Positions 43,847 to 52,865 are shown, counted from the first letter of the stretch. The stretch: 64,000 nucleotides of DNA from Kosakonia sp. H02 (GCA_030704225.1 CP131915.1:3906001-3970000), one strand, 5' to 3'. The notes: generated from the letters alone by a model not told the origin. Translations and numbers: made by a program.

Positions 43847-44836
43847 TTAACGTTTACTGATCTGATCGAACGTGCCGCCGTTCGAGAAGTGCTCTTTCTG
43901 TGCTTTGGTCCAGCCGCCGAATTCTTCGTCAATAGTGAAGAGTTTCAGTTTCGGGAACGCGTCAGCATACTTCGCCGCCACTTTTGCATCGCGCGGGCGA
44001 TAGAAGTTCTTCGCTGCGATTTCCTGGCCTTCCGGCGAGTAGAGATACTTCAGGTAAGTTTCCGCGACTTTCTGCGTCCCTTTTTTCTCGGCCACTTTGT
44101 CGACAACCGAAACGGTTGGCTCGGCGAGAATCGATTCGCTCGGGGTCACGATTTCAAATTTGTCTTTGCCCAGTTCGTTTGTCGCCAGCAGCGCTTCGTT
44201 TTCCCACGCAATCAGCACATCGCCGATCCCGCGTTCAACAAAGGTGTTGGTTGCGCCACGCGCGCCGGAATCCAGCACTTCCACGTTTTTAAATAGCGCT
44301 TTTACGAACTCCTGCGCTTTGGCCTGATCGCCGCCGTTATGGTGCAGGGCGTAGCCCCAGGCCGCCAGGTAGTTCCAGCGTGCGCCGCCAGAGCTTTTCG
44401 GGTTTGGCGTGATGACAGAAACGCCCGGTTTAACCAGATCGTTCCAGTCATGAATCTGTTTCGGGTTGCCTTTACGCACCAGGAAAACGATGGTCGAGGT
44501 GTACGGCGCGGAGTTATCCGGCAGGCGTTTGATCCAGTTTTTATCGATACGACCGCGCTCAGCAATCGCGTCAACATCGTAAGCCAGCGCCAGCGTTACC
44601 ACATCTGCATCAATGCCGTTGATAACCGATGTTGCCTGTTTACCGGAGCCGCCATGAGACTGGCGGACGACTACATTGTCGCCGGTTTCCTGTTTCCAGT
44701 GCGCGCTAAACGCTTTGTTGTACTGCTCGTACAGCTCACGCGTCGGATCGTACGACACATTTAATAACTGGATGTCCTTAGCCAGTACGCTGGTGGAAGC
44801 CAGCAGTAAAGTTAATCCCACGCCCCATTTATTCAT
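43847..44836 (-). CDS. sbp: Periplasmic sulfate-binding protein
   Basis: Delivers sulfate to the CysTWA ABC importer. The start MNKWGVGLTLLLASTSVLA gives 329 residues as in E. coli; 42 upstream codons are leader sequence. Signal peptide cleaved near 19 (VLA before KDIQLLNVSYDPTREL). Family signatures VRQSHGGSGKQATSVINGI near 57-75 and NPKSSGGARWNYLAAW near 145. CysB control is expected. Adjacent to pfkA, from which it is separated by a terminator. Confidence 0.97.
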   Translation of the reverse strand: MNKWGVGLTLLLASTSVLAKDIQLLNVSYDPTRELYEQYNKAFSAHWKQETGDNVVVRQSHGGSGKQATSVINGIDADVVTLALAYDVDAIAERGRIDKNWIKRLPDNSAPYTSTIVFLVRKGNPKQIHDWNDLVKPGVSVITPNPKSSGGARWNYLAAWGYALHHNGGDQAKAQEFVKALFKNVEVLDSGARGATNTFVERGIGDVLIAWENEALLATNELGKDKFEIVTPSESILAEPTVSVVDKVAEKKGTQKVAETYLKYLYSPEGQEIAAKNFYRPRDAKVAAKYADAFPKLKLFTIDEEFGGWTKAQKEHFSNGGTFDQISKR

Positions 44837-44946
44837 CGCCCACTCTCTCTGGTCGTCTATTTTGATGATTCCAGCCTGCCAGAAAGGCATCCAATGATTA
44901 AAGAATAAAAAAAGATTGGCTATAACGTTGGGGAATATATGGTGAT

Positions 44947-44978
44947 AAAAAAACGCCCTCACTAGCAGAGGGCGCTTT
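44947..44978 (-). terminator. pfkA terminator
   Basis: Minus strand: CAAAGCGCCCTC, loop TGCTAGT, GAGGGCGTTTTTTT, 10 bp beyond the pfkA stop. Confidence 0.92.
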
Positions 44979-44987
44979 GAGGATGAA

Positions 44988-45950
44988 TTAGTAGAGCTTT
45001 TTCGCGCAGTCCAACCAGTCGCCTTTGAACGGACGCTTCATGTTTTCAATCGCGTCGATGATGTCGTGGTGCACCATTTTTTCGTTCTGGATACCGACGC
45101 AGCGACCACCAAAGCCTTGCAGCAACAGGTCGATAGCGTAGGAACCCATGCGGGAAGCAAGTATACGGTCGTAAGGCACCGGAGAACCGCCGCGCTGGAT
45201 GTGGCCGAGCACGGTAGCGCGAGTTTCACGCTGCGTTTCGCTTTCGATGTATTTCGCCAGCTCATCGATATCGCAGATATGCTCAGTAATTGCCACGATT
45301 GCGTGTTTCTTACCCTTGGCAATACCGGCTTTGATCTCTGCTACCAGGTCTTCGCGGTTGAACTCCACTTCCGGCAGGACGATAAATTCACAACCACCCG
45401 CAATCGCCGCCGCCAGCGTCAGGTCGCCGCAGTAACGGCCCATCACTTCCACAATGGAAATACGCTGGTGAGAAGAAGAGGTGTCACGCAGGCGGTCAAT
45501 TGCTTCAACCACGGTTTGCAGCGCGGTGAAGTAACCGATGGTGTAGTCAGTGCCGGCAACGTCATTGTCGATGGTGCCAGGCAGACCGATACACGGGAAG
45601 CCCATTTCGGTCAGGCGCTTCGCACCCATATAGGAACCGTCGCCGCCGATAACAACCAGCGCGTCGATGCCGCGTTTTTTCATGTTTTCGATAGCCACTG
45701 CGCGGATATGCTCTTCACGGAATTCCGGGAAGCGGGCAGAGCCGAGAAAGGTACCGCCACGGTTGATCATGTCGGAAACGCTGTAGCGGTCGAGTTGGAT
45801 CATACGGTCTTCGTATAAGCCGAGGTAACCATCATAGATACCTGCAACTTCCAGACCTTCTGTTAATGCGGCACGGACAACGCCGCGGATCGCGGCGTTC
45901 ATGCCTGGCGCATCACCGCCACTTGTCAACACACCGATTTTTTTAATCAT
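44988..45950 (-). CDS. pfkA: 6-phosphofructokinase I
   Basis: ATP-dependent committing step of glycolysis. The start MIKKIGVLTSGGDAPGMNAA gives 320 residues as in E. coli. ATP site GGDAPG at 11-16, GGDGSYMGAKRL near 102, catalytic loop TIDNDVAGTDYTIG near 125-138 with Asp127, and the allosteric ADP/PEP site region including RGGSPVPYDR. Followed by its own terminator, then sbp. Confidence 0.98.
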   Translation of the reverse strand: MIKKIGVLTSGGDAPGMNAAIRGVVRAALTEGLEVAGIYDGYLGLYEDRMIQLDRYSVSDMINRGGTFLGSARFPEFREEHIRAVAIENMKKRGIDALVVIGGDGSYMGAKRLTEMGFPCIGLPGTIDNDVAGTDYTIGYFTALQTVVEAIDRLRDTSSSHQRISIVEVMGRYCGDLTLAAAIAGGCEFIVLPEVEFNREDLVAEIKAGIAKGKKHAIVAITEHICDIDELAKYIESETQRETRATVLGHIQRGGSPVPYDRILASRMGSYAIDLLLQGFGGRCVGIQNEKMVHHDIIDAIENMKRPFKGDWLDCAKKLY

Positions 45951-46150
45951 GACTACCTCTGAACTTAGGAATGCAAAATAAAATTCTGTGGCCCGAAGCA
46001 ACTCCCCATCGGGAGCGAACAACAATGCTGCAAATAGTATATCAATCCACACTTGCTGAATTGATTCAGGTCAGACCAAATGGCGGTAATTTATACACAA
46101 ATGGTTGGTCTGGCTCACGCTTTAAATGAATTACGAAAGCCTCTATGGGC

Positions 46151-47035
46151 TTATCGTCCTTGAGGTACGACAGAACAGGGATCCTGGTGAATTATCACGT
46201 CGGAGCCTGGAAAACGTTGCAGGATCGCCTGCTCAACTTGTTCGGCCACAAGATGCGCCTGAACTAACGGCAGGTGATCGTCCATTTCTAAATGTATTTG
46301 AATAAAGCGAGTCGGCCCTGACTGCCGCGTACGAAGATCGTGAGCGCCGCTGACGCCCGGCCAGGAGGTGACAATATCGACAATCTCCTGACGTTCTTCA
46401 TCGGGTAAGGCGCGGTCTAAAAGTGCTTGAACCGCGTCGTATCCCATGCGTAACGCGCTATACAAAATATAGCCGCCGATACCCAGCGCAAACAGCGCAT
46501 CCGCCCGGTGCCAGCCATACCACGACAGCCCAAGCGCGATGAGAATTGCGCCGTTCATCATAACATCAGACTGATAATGAAGCATATCCGCGCGCACGGC
46601 CTGGCTGTGGGTTTTCCGCACAACCCAGCGCTGAAAAGTGACCAGTATCACAGTACTGAACAGCGCAATTAACGTCACCGTGATACCAATGCCCGCCGAC
46701 TGGAGAGGCTCGGGCTTCGCCAGATGCTGAATGCCCGTTAAAAACAGGAACAGCGCAGAACCGGAAATAAACATGCTTTGCGCCAGCGCCGCCAGCGATT
46801 CGGCTTTGCCGTGACCAAACGTATGTTCTTCATCGGCAGGTTGCAGCGAATAACGCACAACCAACAGGTTGGTGAGCGATGCGGCGATATCCACCAGTGA
46901 ATCAACCAGCGCCGCGAGGATACTGACCGAACCGGTATACCACCACGCGAAGATTTTAATTAACAGCAGTGACGACGCCATGACGGTCGCCGCAATCGCC
47001 GCCCGGGTTACCAGCCGACCATAGGATTCTTTCAT
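46151..47035 (-). CDS. fieF: Cation efflux protein FieF (ferrous iron / zinc)
   Basis: CDF-family proton-linked exporter of Fe2+ and Zn2+. The start MKESYGRLVTRAAIAATV gives 294 residues (E. coli 300; the C-terminal tail is shorter, ending CSVVPQGR). Six membrane helices; the tetrahedral metal site is Asp45/Asp49 in LVDSLVDIAAS and His153/Asp157 in LHYQSDVMMNG. The cytosolic C-terminal domain (QIHLEMDDHLPLVQAH) holds the dimer metal sites. Lies between pfkA and cpxP. Confidence 0.96.
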   Translation of the reverse strand: MKESYGRLVTRAAIAATVMASSLLLIKIFAWWYTGSVSILAALVDSLVDIAASLTNLLVVRYSLQPADEEHTFGHGKAESLAALAQSMFISGSALFLFLTGIQHLAKPEPLQSAGIGITVTLIALFSTVILVTFQRWVVRKTHSQAVRADMLHYQSDVMMNGAILIALGLSWYGWHRADALFALGIGGYILYSALRMGYDAVQALLDRALPDEERQEIVDIVTSWPGVSGAHDLRTRQSGPTRFIQIHLEMDDHLPLVQAHLVAEQVEQAILQRFPGSDVIIHQDPCSVVPQGR

Positions 47036-47117
47036 ACACGCTCCTGCTTTTTCCTGCGGGGAATTATAACGGATAGAAAAATCAGCAATGGGGAAATTAA
47101 GCTGTGGAATTGCGGGC

Positions 47118-47175
47118 AAAAAAAACCCCCACATCATGTGGGGGAAGACAGGGATGGTGTCTATGGCAAGGAAAA
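47118..47175 (-). ncRNA. cpxQ: CpxQ small RNA from the cpxP 3' UTR
   Basis: The minus strand after the cpxP stop reads TTTTCCTTGCCATAGACACC, then ATCCCTGTCTT, the stem CCCCCACA, loop TCA, TGTGGGGG and eight T. The E. coli/Salmonella CpxQ is a 58-nt RNase E product with the same 5' seed region and terminator; this stretch is also 58 nt. With Hfq it represses envelope-protein mRNAs in the Cpx response. The 5' end is placed by analogy with the known processing site. Confidence 0.92.
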
Positions 47176-47185
47176 ACAGGGTTTG

Positions 47186-47683
47186 TTACCTGGTACTGCT
47201 ACTACTCAAAACGGTCAACGGAGAACTTTGTTGCATCTGCGCGACGTTGCGCAGTTTAGTCATCCGTTGCTGATGTTTCTGGTTCAAAACCGCTTGCTGC
47301 TCCGGCGTCAGTAGGTTGTACATTTGGTTGCGGACTTTCGCCATTTCAACCTGACGCGCTACTTGTTCCTGCGCCATTTTTTCTGCCTGAGCGCGTACAG
47401 CGGTTTCATCAAATTTTTCTGCGGTGACAAGGCGATGCATTGTCTCCATTTCGCTAACATTAACAGGTGGCTGATCGTGCCGCGCCTGTGTCATCAGATC
47501 CCGCATCTGCTGGCGCTGATGTTCGGTTAGATTAATCCCATCGAACATATGGCTCTGAACGCTGCGCTGTGCGAATCCCTCAATGGGGTGCCAGTTATCA
47601 CCTGTTACGACTTCAGCAGCCTGGCTAACAGTGCTTAACGCCAGTGTTGAGGCCATGACGGCAGCGGTAGCGATGCGCATCAT
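47186..47683 (-). CDS. cpxP: Periplasmic Cpx inhibitor CpxP
   Basis: Binds CpxA and holds it inactive until misfolded envelope proteins titrate CpxP away. 165 residues (E. coli 166). Signal peptide to about 22 (STVSQA before AEVVTGDNW). Two LTxxQ motifs, LTEHQRQQM near 52 and LTPEQQAVL near 125, define the Spy/CpxP family. The C-terminus is Ser rich. Its mRNA is also the precursor of CpxQ. Divergent from cpxRA across a CpxR box. Confidence 0.95.
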   Translation of the reverse strand: MMRIATAAVMASTLALSTVSQAAEVVTGDNWHPIEGFAQRSVQSHMFDGINLTEHQRQQMRDLMTQARHDQPPVNVSEMETMHRLVTAEKFDETAVRAQAEKMAQEQVARQVEMAKVRNQMYNLLTPEQQAVLNQKHQQRMTKLRNVAQMQQSSPLTVLSSSSTR

Positions 47684-47766
47684 TTACTCCAGTAACCTAT
47701 TTGTTTTGTCTCACGAGTGAACGAAAATCAGTCTACGATTCAGGCTGCAAACAAGCGTCAGGGGGT

Positions 47767-47781
47767 GTAAAACAACGTAAA
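47767..47781. promoter_or_regulatory. CpxR box
   Basis: GTAAA-N5-GTAAA, a perfect match to the CpxR consensus, between divergent cpxP and cpxRA. Confidence 0.9.
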
Positions 47782-47836
47782 GTCATGGATTAGCGACTCT
47801 TGATGACGTAATTTCTGCCTCGGAGGTATTTAAACA

Positions 47837-48535
47837 ATGAATAAAATCCTTTTAGTAGATGATGACCGAGAGCTGACTTCCTTGCTAAAAGAGCTACTCG
47901 ACATGGAAGGTTTTAATGTGCTCGTTGCCCACGATGGGGAGCAGGCGCTCGACCTCCTCGACGACAGCATCGACCTGCTTTTGCTCGACGTTATGATGCC
48001 GAAGAAAAACGGTATCGACACCCTTAAAGAGCTACGCCAGACGCACCAAACACCGGTAATTATGTTGACCGCCCGCGGAAGCGAGCTGGATCGCGTTCTC
48101 GGCCTTGAGCTGGGCGCGGATGACTACTTGCCGAAACCGTTTAACGATCGTGAACTCGTCGCACGCATCCGTGCGATCCTGCGCCGCTCGCACTGGAGTG
48201 AGCAGCAGCAAAACAGCGACAACGGCTCGCCAACGCTGGAAGTGGATGCCTTAAGCCTCAATCCGGGCCGCCAGGAAGCCAGCTTTGATGGCCAGTCGCT
48301 GGAATTAACCGGCACCGAATTTACCCTGCTCTACCTGCTGGCTCAGCACTTAGGCCAGGTAGTATCGCGCGAACACTTAAGCCAGGAAGTGCTGGGTAAA
48401 CGCCTGACGCCGTTCGATCGCGCCATCGACATGCACATCTCGAACCTGCGCCGCAAATTGCCGGATCGCAAAGATGGGCATCCGTGGTTTAAAACCCTGC
48501 GTGGTCGCGGTTATCTGATGGTATCCGCTTCATGA
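47837..48535 (+). CDS. cpxR: Response regulator CpxR
   Basis: OmpR-type activator of the envelope stress regulon. 232 residues as in E. coli. Receiver domain 1-115 with Asp51 in LLLLDVMMPKKNG as phosphorylation site, acidic pocket DDD at 8-10 and Lys in YLPKPFNDRE near 105. Winged-helix DNA-binding domain about 130-232. Overlaps cpxA by 4 bp (ATGA). Confidence 0.98.
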   Translation: MNKILLVDDDRELTSLLKELLDMEGFNVLVAHDGEQALDLLDDSIDLLLLDVMMPKKNGIDTLKELRQTHQTPVIMLTARGSELDRVLGLELGADDYLPKPFNDRELVARIRAILRRSHWSEQQQNSDNGSPTLEVDALSLNPGRQEASFDGQSLELTGTEFTLLYLLAQHLGQVVSREHLSQEVLGKRLTPFDRAIDMHISNLRRKLPDRKDGHPWFKTLRGRGYLMVSAS

Positions 48536-49905
48536 TAGGAAGTTTGACCGCCCGCATCTTTGCTATTTTCTGGTTAACGCTGGCACTGGTACTGATGCTG
48601 GTTTTGATGGTGCCGAAACTGGATTCCCGTCAAATGACGGAGTTGCTGGACAGTGAGCAGCGTCAGGGCGTGATGATTGAACAGCATGTCGAAGCGGAAC
48701 TGGCTAACGACCCGCCGAATGACCTGATGTGGTGGCGCAGGCTCTTTCGCGCTATCGACAAATGGGCTCCGCCGGGTCAACGCCTGCTGCTGGTCACCAG
48801 CGAAGGGCGCGTGATCGGCGCCGAGCGCAACGAGATGCAGATCATTCGTAACTTCATCGGTCAGGCGGATAACTCCGACCATCCGCAGAAGAAAAAATAT
48901 GGCCGCGTCGAAATGGTTGGCCCCTTTTCTATTCGTGACGGGGAAGATAACTATCAGCTTTACCTGATTCGTCCCGCCAGCAGTTCGCAATCTGACTTTA
49001 TCAACCTGCTGTTTGACCGCCCGCTATTGCTGCTGATTGTCACCATGCTGATTAGCTCACCGTTGCTGTTATGGCTGGCGTGGAGCCTGGCGAAACCGGC
49101 GCGTAAGTTAAAAAACGCGGCGGATGAAGTGGCGCAGGGCAACTTACGACAACATCCGGAACTGGAAGCCGGGCCGCAGGAATTTCTTGCCGCCGGGGCC
49201 AGTTTTAACCAGATGGTGAGCGCACTGGAACGTATGATGACCGCCCAACAACGTCTGCTTTCTGATATCTCACACGAGCTGCGCACACCGCTGACGCGCT
49301 TACAACTGGGCACCGCCCTGTTGCGTCGTCGCAGCGGGGAAAGCAAAGAGTTAGAGCGCATCGAAACCGAGGCGCAGCGCCTCGACAGCATGATCAACGA
49401 TCTGCTGGTGATGTCGCGCAATCAGCAGAAAAACGCGCTGGTCAGCGAAACGGTGAAAGCCAATCAGATGTGGAACGAAGTGCTGGATAACGCCGCGTTT
49501 GAAGCCGAACAGATGGGCAAATCTCTGACGGTGAATTTCCCGCCTGGACCGTGGCCGATGTACGGCAACCCGAACGCGCTGGAAAGCGCGCTGGAAAACA
49601 TTGTTCGCAACGCGCTGCGCTACTCGCACAGCAAAATCGAAGTCAGTTTTGCGGTGGATAAAGACGGCATCACCATTAACGTGGACGATGACGGCCCCGG
49701 CGTCAGCCAGGAAGATCGGGAGCAGATTTTCCGCCCGTTCTACCGCACCGACGAAGCGCGCGATCGCGAATCCGGCGGCACCGGCCTCGGGCTGGCAATT
49801 GTCGAAACCGCTATTCAGCAGCATCGCGGCTGGGTGAAGGCAGACGACAGCCCACTCGGCGGTTTACGCTTAACGATGTGGCTGCCGCTGTATAAACGCT
49901 CCTGA
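48532..49905 (+). CDS. cpxA: Sensor histidine kinase CpxA
   Basis: Inner-membrane sensor of envelope stress that phosphorylates or dephosphorylates CpxR. 457 residues as in E. coli. Membrane helices near 8-29 and 165-184 flank the periplasmic sensor. A HAMP domain is followed by the H box with His248 in SDISHELRTPLTRL. ATP-binding boxes: NIVRNALRYS (N), VDDDGPGV (G1) and GGTGLGLAIV (G2). Translationally coupled to cpxR and followed by a terminator. Confidence 0.98.
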   Translation: MIGSLTARIFAIFWLTLALVLMLVLMVPKLDSRQMTELLDSEQRQGVMIEQHVEAELANDPPNDLMWWRRLFRAIDKWAPPGQRLLLVTSEGRVIGAERNEMQIIRNFIGQADNSDHPQKKKYGRVEMVGPFSIRDGEDNYQLYLIRPASSSQSDFINLLFDRPLLLLIVTMLISSPLLLWLAWSLAKPARKLKNAADEVAQGNLRQHPELEAGPQEFLAAGASFNQMVSALERMMTAQQRLLSDISHELRTPLTRLQLGTALLRRRSGESKELERIETEAQRLDSMINDLLVMSRNQQKNALVSETVKANQMWNEVLDNAAFEAEQMGKSLTVNFPPGPWPMYGNPNALESALENIVRNALRYSHSKIEVSFAVDKDGITINVDDDGPGVSQEDREQIFRPFYRTDEARDRESGGTGLGLAIVETAIQQHRGWVKADDSPLGGLRLTMWLPLYKRS

Positions 49906-49910
49906 TAATG

Positions 49911-49938
49911 CGCCCTCTCCCAACGGAGGGGGCGTTTT
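49911..49938 (+). terminator. cpxA terminator
   Basis: CGCCCTCTCC, loop CAAC, GGAGGGGGCG then TTTT, 6 bp after the stop. Confidence 0.85.
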
Positions 49939-49939
49939 A

Positions 49940-50611
49940 TCAGCCCAATAACCGCCGCGAATTATCTTCAATCTTGCCGCTGATGCGCCGTTTTTGCATG
50001 GTGCGCGTCCAGCTTGCCGATAACCCCGCCGCCGACAGCAAACGGTGATACTGCTCATCATCAAAAGGCTGGAACCAGGCAATCGCCGCCGCCTCATACA
50101 CGCTGACATCGCTGACCCGTGAGACCAATTCCAGCGGTGCTTCTGCCGATACTTTTCCCGCCGCAATCACCCGATAAAGCCAACCAATACGGCCGCTGGA
50201 CTGCATCTGCGAAGCCATATCGTTAATACCGAAATGGTAATTGAGCTTGAAGCAGGGCGAACGCGGCTGGGTGACCTGAATCAGCGTTTCGCCCCAGCGA
50301 AAGATATCGCCGATAAACACATTTTCTTCTGTCAGCCCGCTGGTAGAGAGGTTCTCACCAAACGCCGGCGCGCAAAACAGCGCAGCCTGTTCCGGGAAGG
50401 CTTGCGCCCAGTACGCGTAATGCTCGCGCGGATAGTGACACAACGCGCGATCCGCGCCGCCGTGGTAACTTTTTTCCGCCTGCTCATCTCCGGCAAGCCC
50501 TGATTCCGTCAGGGTTAATTCCCCTTCCACCTGCAATTTGCCGATGGCGCTGGGTCGGCTACCGTCATAATCCCTGACCTTTCCTGTAAAGACGTCTACC
50601 TGATGTCGCAT
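49940..50611 (-). CDS. yiiM: MOSC-domain protein YiiM
   Basis: 223 residues from MRHQVDVFTGKVRDYDGSRPS (E. coli 224); the frame extends 38 codons upstream without homology. MOSC core: GLAGDEQAEKSYHGGADRALCHYPREHY near 39-66 and NLSTSGLTEENVFIGDIFRWG near 90-110, with the conserved Cys in QPRSPCFKLNYHFG near 128. YiiM takes part in 6-N-hydroxylaminopurine detoxification by a molybdenum-cofactor-dependent route in E. coli. Convergent with cpxA. Confidence 0.93.
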   Translation of the reverse strand: MRHQVDVFTGKVRDYDGSRPSAIGKLQVEGELTLTESGLAGDEQAEKSYHGGADRALCHYPREHYAYWAQAFPEQAALFCAPAFGENLSTSGLTEENVFIGDIFRWGETLIQVTQPRSPCFKLNYHFGINDMASQMQSSGRIGWLYRVIAAGKVSAEAPLELVSRVSDVSVYEAAAIAWFQPFDDEQYHRLLSAAGLSASWTRTMQKRRISGKIEDNSRRLLG

Positions 50612-50735
50612 TTTCCCTCCCGGACACGCGTTGTTCGTCGCGCTATTACAGCACACTTTTTTGCCGGGCAAACCTGCGAAAATGAGACATTCATGCGCGT
50701 GTACTTTCCTGAGCCGTGCTATCACTTACCTTAAG

Positions 50736-50756
50736 TTTTGAAACGCGATTTCATTA
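50736..50756 (+). promoter_or_regulatory. KdgR-like operator before the DapA-family aldolase
   Basis: TGAAA-N5-TTTCA within TTTTGAAACGCGATTTCATTA, an almost symmetric match to the KdgR recognition pattern known from pectin/uronate regulons, 16-36 bp before the GTG start. A second such site lies upstream of kdgT. Pattern match only. Confidence 0.65.
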
Positions 50757-50771
50757 ATCAAGGAGAGTGAC

Positions 50772-51665
50772 GTGACCAATAAAACTCCATTTTCCGGCGT
50801 CTGGTGCCCTTCTATCACGCCGATGGACCGCGAAGGGAATATTGATCTGGCGGGCTTAAAACAACATATCTCCCGTCTGACGGCAGCGAAAATCGACGTG
50901 CTGTTACTGATGGGCAGTATCGGCGAGTTTGCTTCTTTATCCCTGCACGAGCGGCTTACGCTTATTCGCGACGCACGAAGTATGTCGTCCATCACCATGG
51001 TGGCGAACGTCTCGTCCACCTGCTTTAACGATATGGTGCAGATGGCAGATGAAGCCCGGCGCGTCGGCTATGAAGCCGTGATGGTACTGCCGCCTTATTA
51101 CTACGGGCAAACCAGCGGGCAGTTGTTGAGTTACTTCCGGGCGATCGGTAAGGCGATAAGCGGCAAATGGTTCGCCTATAACTTTCCGGCGCGTACCGGC
51201 TGCGATCTGACGCCGGAGCTGGTCGCTACGCTTGCCGCCGAGTTTCCTGATTTTGCCGGTATCAAAGACACCGTGGATTGCCAGTCTCATACGCGCAATA
51301 TGATTATGGCAACGGCGCGCGTACGGGATGATTTCGCCGTGCTGAGCGGCTATGACGAATATTACATTCCTAACCTGCTGGCAGGCGGCGCAGGGGTGAT
51401 TTCCGGGCTGAACAACGTAATGCCGGAATTGTTTGTGCAAGCGCGGGACGCCTGGCGAGCGGGCGATTTGGTCATGCTACAAAACGCCCAGCAGGAGATT
51501 GGCAAGTTTATGGCAATTTACGCCATCGGCGATGATTTCGTGACCACCATCAAAACCGTGGTGTCACGCAAGTTTGGTTATTGCACACCAACCGCGCGTA
51601 ACTTTGGCGGCACGCTAAATGAAGAGCAGTGCAAAATTGTTGATCGGGTGTTTGGGATTGCTTAA
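50772..51665 (+). CDS. DapA-family class I aldolase, probably 2-keto-3-deoxygluconate type
   Basis: 297 residues, GTG start with AAGGAGAG 6-7 bp upstream. TIM-barrel DapA/N-acetylneuraminate lyase family: GSIGEFASLS at 48-57, Tyr136 in FAYNFPARTG and the Schiff-base Lys165 in FAGIKDTVD. True dihydrodipicolinate synthase has GTTGE with a second Thr used in its proton relay; here that position is Ile, so a lysine-pathway role is unlikely. Its neighbour is the 2-keto-3-deoxygluconate permease kdgT (convergent), and both carry KdgR-like operators, so cleavage of 2-keto-3-deoxygluconate to pyruvate and glyceraldehyde (YagE-like) is the best guess. E. coli lacks a gene here. Family secure, substrate inferred. 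Confidence 0.75.
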   Translation: MTNKTPFSGVWCPSITPMDREGNIDLAGLKQHISRLTAAKIDVLLLMGSIGEFASLSLHERLTLIRDARSMSSITMVANVSSTCFNDMVQMADEARRVGYEAVMVLPPYYYGQTSGQLLSYFRAIGKAISGKWFAYNFPARTGCDLTPELVATLAAEFPDFAGIKDTVDCQSHTRNMIMATARVRDDFAVLSGYDEYYIPNLLAGGAGVISGLNNVMPELFVQARDAWRAGDLVMLQNAQQEIGKFMAIYAIGDDFVTTIKTVVSRKFGYCTPTARNFGGTLNEEQCKIVDRVFGIA

Positions 51666-51670
51666 ACGAT

Positions 51671-51698
51671 TGCCCGGTAAGCGCAGCGCCACCGGGCA
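51671..51698. repeat. REP-like palindrome between convergent aldolase and kdgT
   Basis: TGCCCGGT ... GCGCAGCGCC ... ACCGGGCA with matching arms, in a 38-bp gap between convergent stops. Likely also serves as terminator. Confidence 0.7.
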
Positions 51699-51703
51699 AA
51701 ACG

Positions 51704-52687
51704 TTATTTCACCGTATTGCGTATCGCGATCTCTGCTTCAACACCTTTCACTTTCCGCGACCAGACTGAGGTTAAAATCGGCACCAGAATCGAGGTGACG
51801 ATCACCGAAGTTGCCACCAGCGCGGTCGCGGCGGGAGCCATCGGTTTAAAGTCTGGCACCATTTCGGCAATCAGTACCGGCGTAGCCACCGCGGCACCCG
51901 CAGAACTCGACGCCGCCAGGCCTGCTGTGCCATCGCCGCCGCCAATCAATTTATCGGCAATGATCAGCGGAATACCGGTCACTATAATCACCGCCACACC
52001 CAACAGAACGCCGAGCAGCCCGGTCTGCGCAATCACGCTCAAATCAATGGTATTCCCGAGCGCAAAGGCAAAGAACGGGATCAGGGTTTGCACCGCTTTG
52101 CTGAAGAATTCGCGCAGCTCCGGGTCGAGATTGCCAAGAGCAAAGCCCACAAGGAACGGCAGCACCGCACCGACAAACACATGCGGTTCAAACGAGGCGA
52201 TCCCCGCCGTACCAAGAATAATCATCGTCATCAGCGGGCCAGATTCCAGCGACATCAGCACAAACGCCCCGGCCTCCTCTTTGGTGCCGTATTGCTGCAT
52301 GATGGACGCATATAGCCCGCCGTTGGTCATATCCATCGATGCTACCAGCGCCAGCGTCGACAAGCCGGCAAAGAAACCCACTTCCACACCGTGTTCCGGA
52401 ATAACCCGCGACGCAATAGCCGCCACCACCCACGCCACCGCAATTTTTGTCACCACCAGCGTGCCGGATTTACGCAGCACCGTGCCGGTCGCGCTCAACT
52501 TAATGGATGCGCCCATGCAGAAAAACCACACTGCCAGAATCGGCACCGTACCGGTGATCATCCCGTTGGTAAACGAACCGAAGTATTTTCCCGCACCGGG
52601 CGCAAAGGTGTGGCATAACGCACCGATAAACAAGGGAACCAGCATCATCCCGCCTGGGATCTTTTCAATTGCACGCTTGATTTGCAT
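51704..52687 (-). CDS. kdgT: 2-keto-3-deoxygluconate permease
   Basis: Proton-linked importer of 2-keto-3-deoxygluconate at the inner membrane. The start MQIKRAIEKIPGGMMLVPL gives 327 residues as in E. coli. About ten membrane segments; highly conserved stretches include GSFTNGMITGTVPILAVWFF near 33-52 and GTAGLAASSSAGAAVATPVL near 250-270. The upstream region holds a KdgR-like operator. Convergent with the aldolase, which would metabolise its substrate. Confidence 0.96.
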   Translation of the reverse strand: MQIKRAIEKIPGGMMLVPLFIGALCHTFAPGAGKYFGSFTNGMITGTVPILAVWFFCMGASIKLSATGTVLRKSGTLVVTKIAVAWVVAAIASRVIPEHGVEVGFFAGLSTLALVASMDMTNGGLYASIMQQYGTKEEAGAFVLMSLESGPLMTMIILGTAGIASFEPHVFVGAVLPFLVGFALGNLDPELREFFSKAVQTLIPFFAFALGNTIDLSVIAQTGLLGVLLGVAVIIVTGIPLIIADKLIGGGDGTAGLAASSSAGAAVATPVLIAEMVPDFKPMAPAATALVATSVIVTSILVPILTSVWSRKVKGVEAEIAIRNTVK

Positions 52688-52811
52688 ATCTTCACCTGTC
52701 AAAAACGTCCGATTTTTGTACGCTGACACTCCGGTGTTGCGGGAAAACAGCAGCGCGGATGAAGAGATGGTAGAGGCAGAGCAGGCGAAGAAAAGTGATC
52801 AAACAACCATA

Positions 52812-52830
52812 ACGAAACAATATTTCATTA
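52812..52830 (-). promoter_or_regulatory. KdgR-like operator upstream of kdgT
   Basis: Minus strand AATGAAATATTGTTTCGTT, i.e. TGAAA-N5-TTTCG, about 125-145 bp before the kdgT start. Same spacing as the site at 50736-50756. Confidence 0.6.
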
Positions 52831-52865
52831 TTTTAGGATCGCCGTTCCCGATAGTTTCAGGCGCA

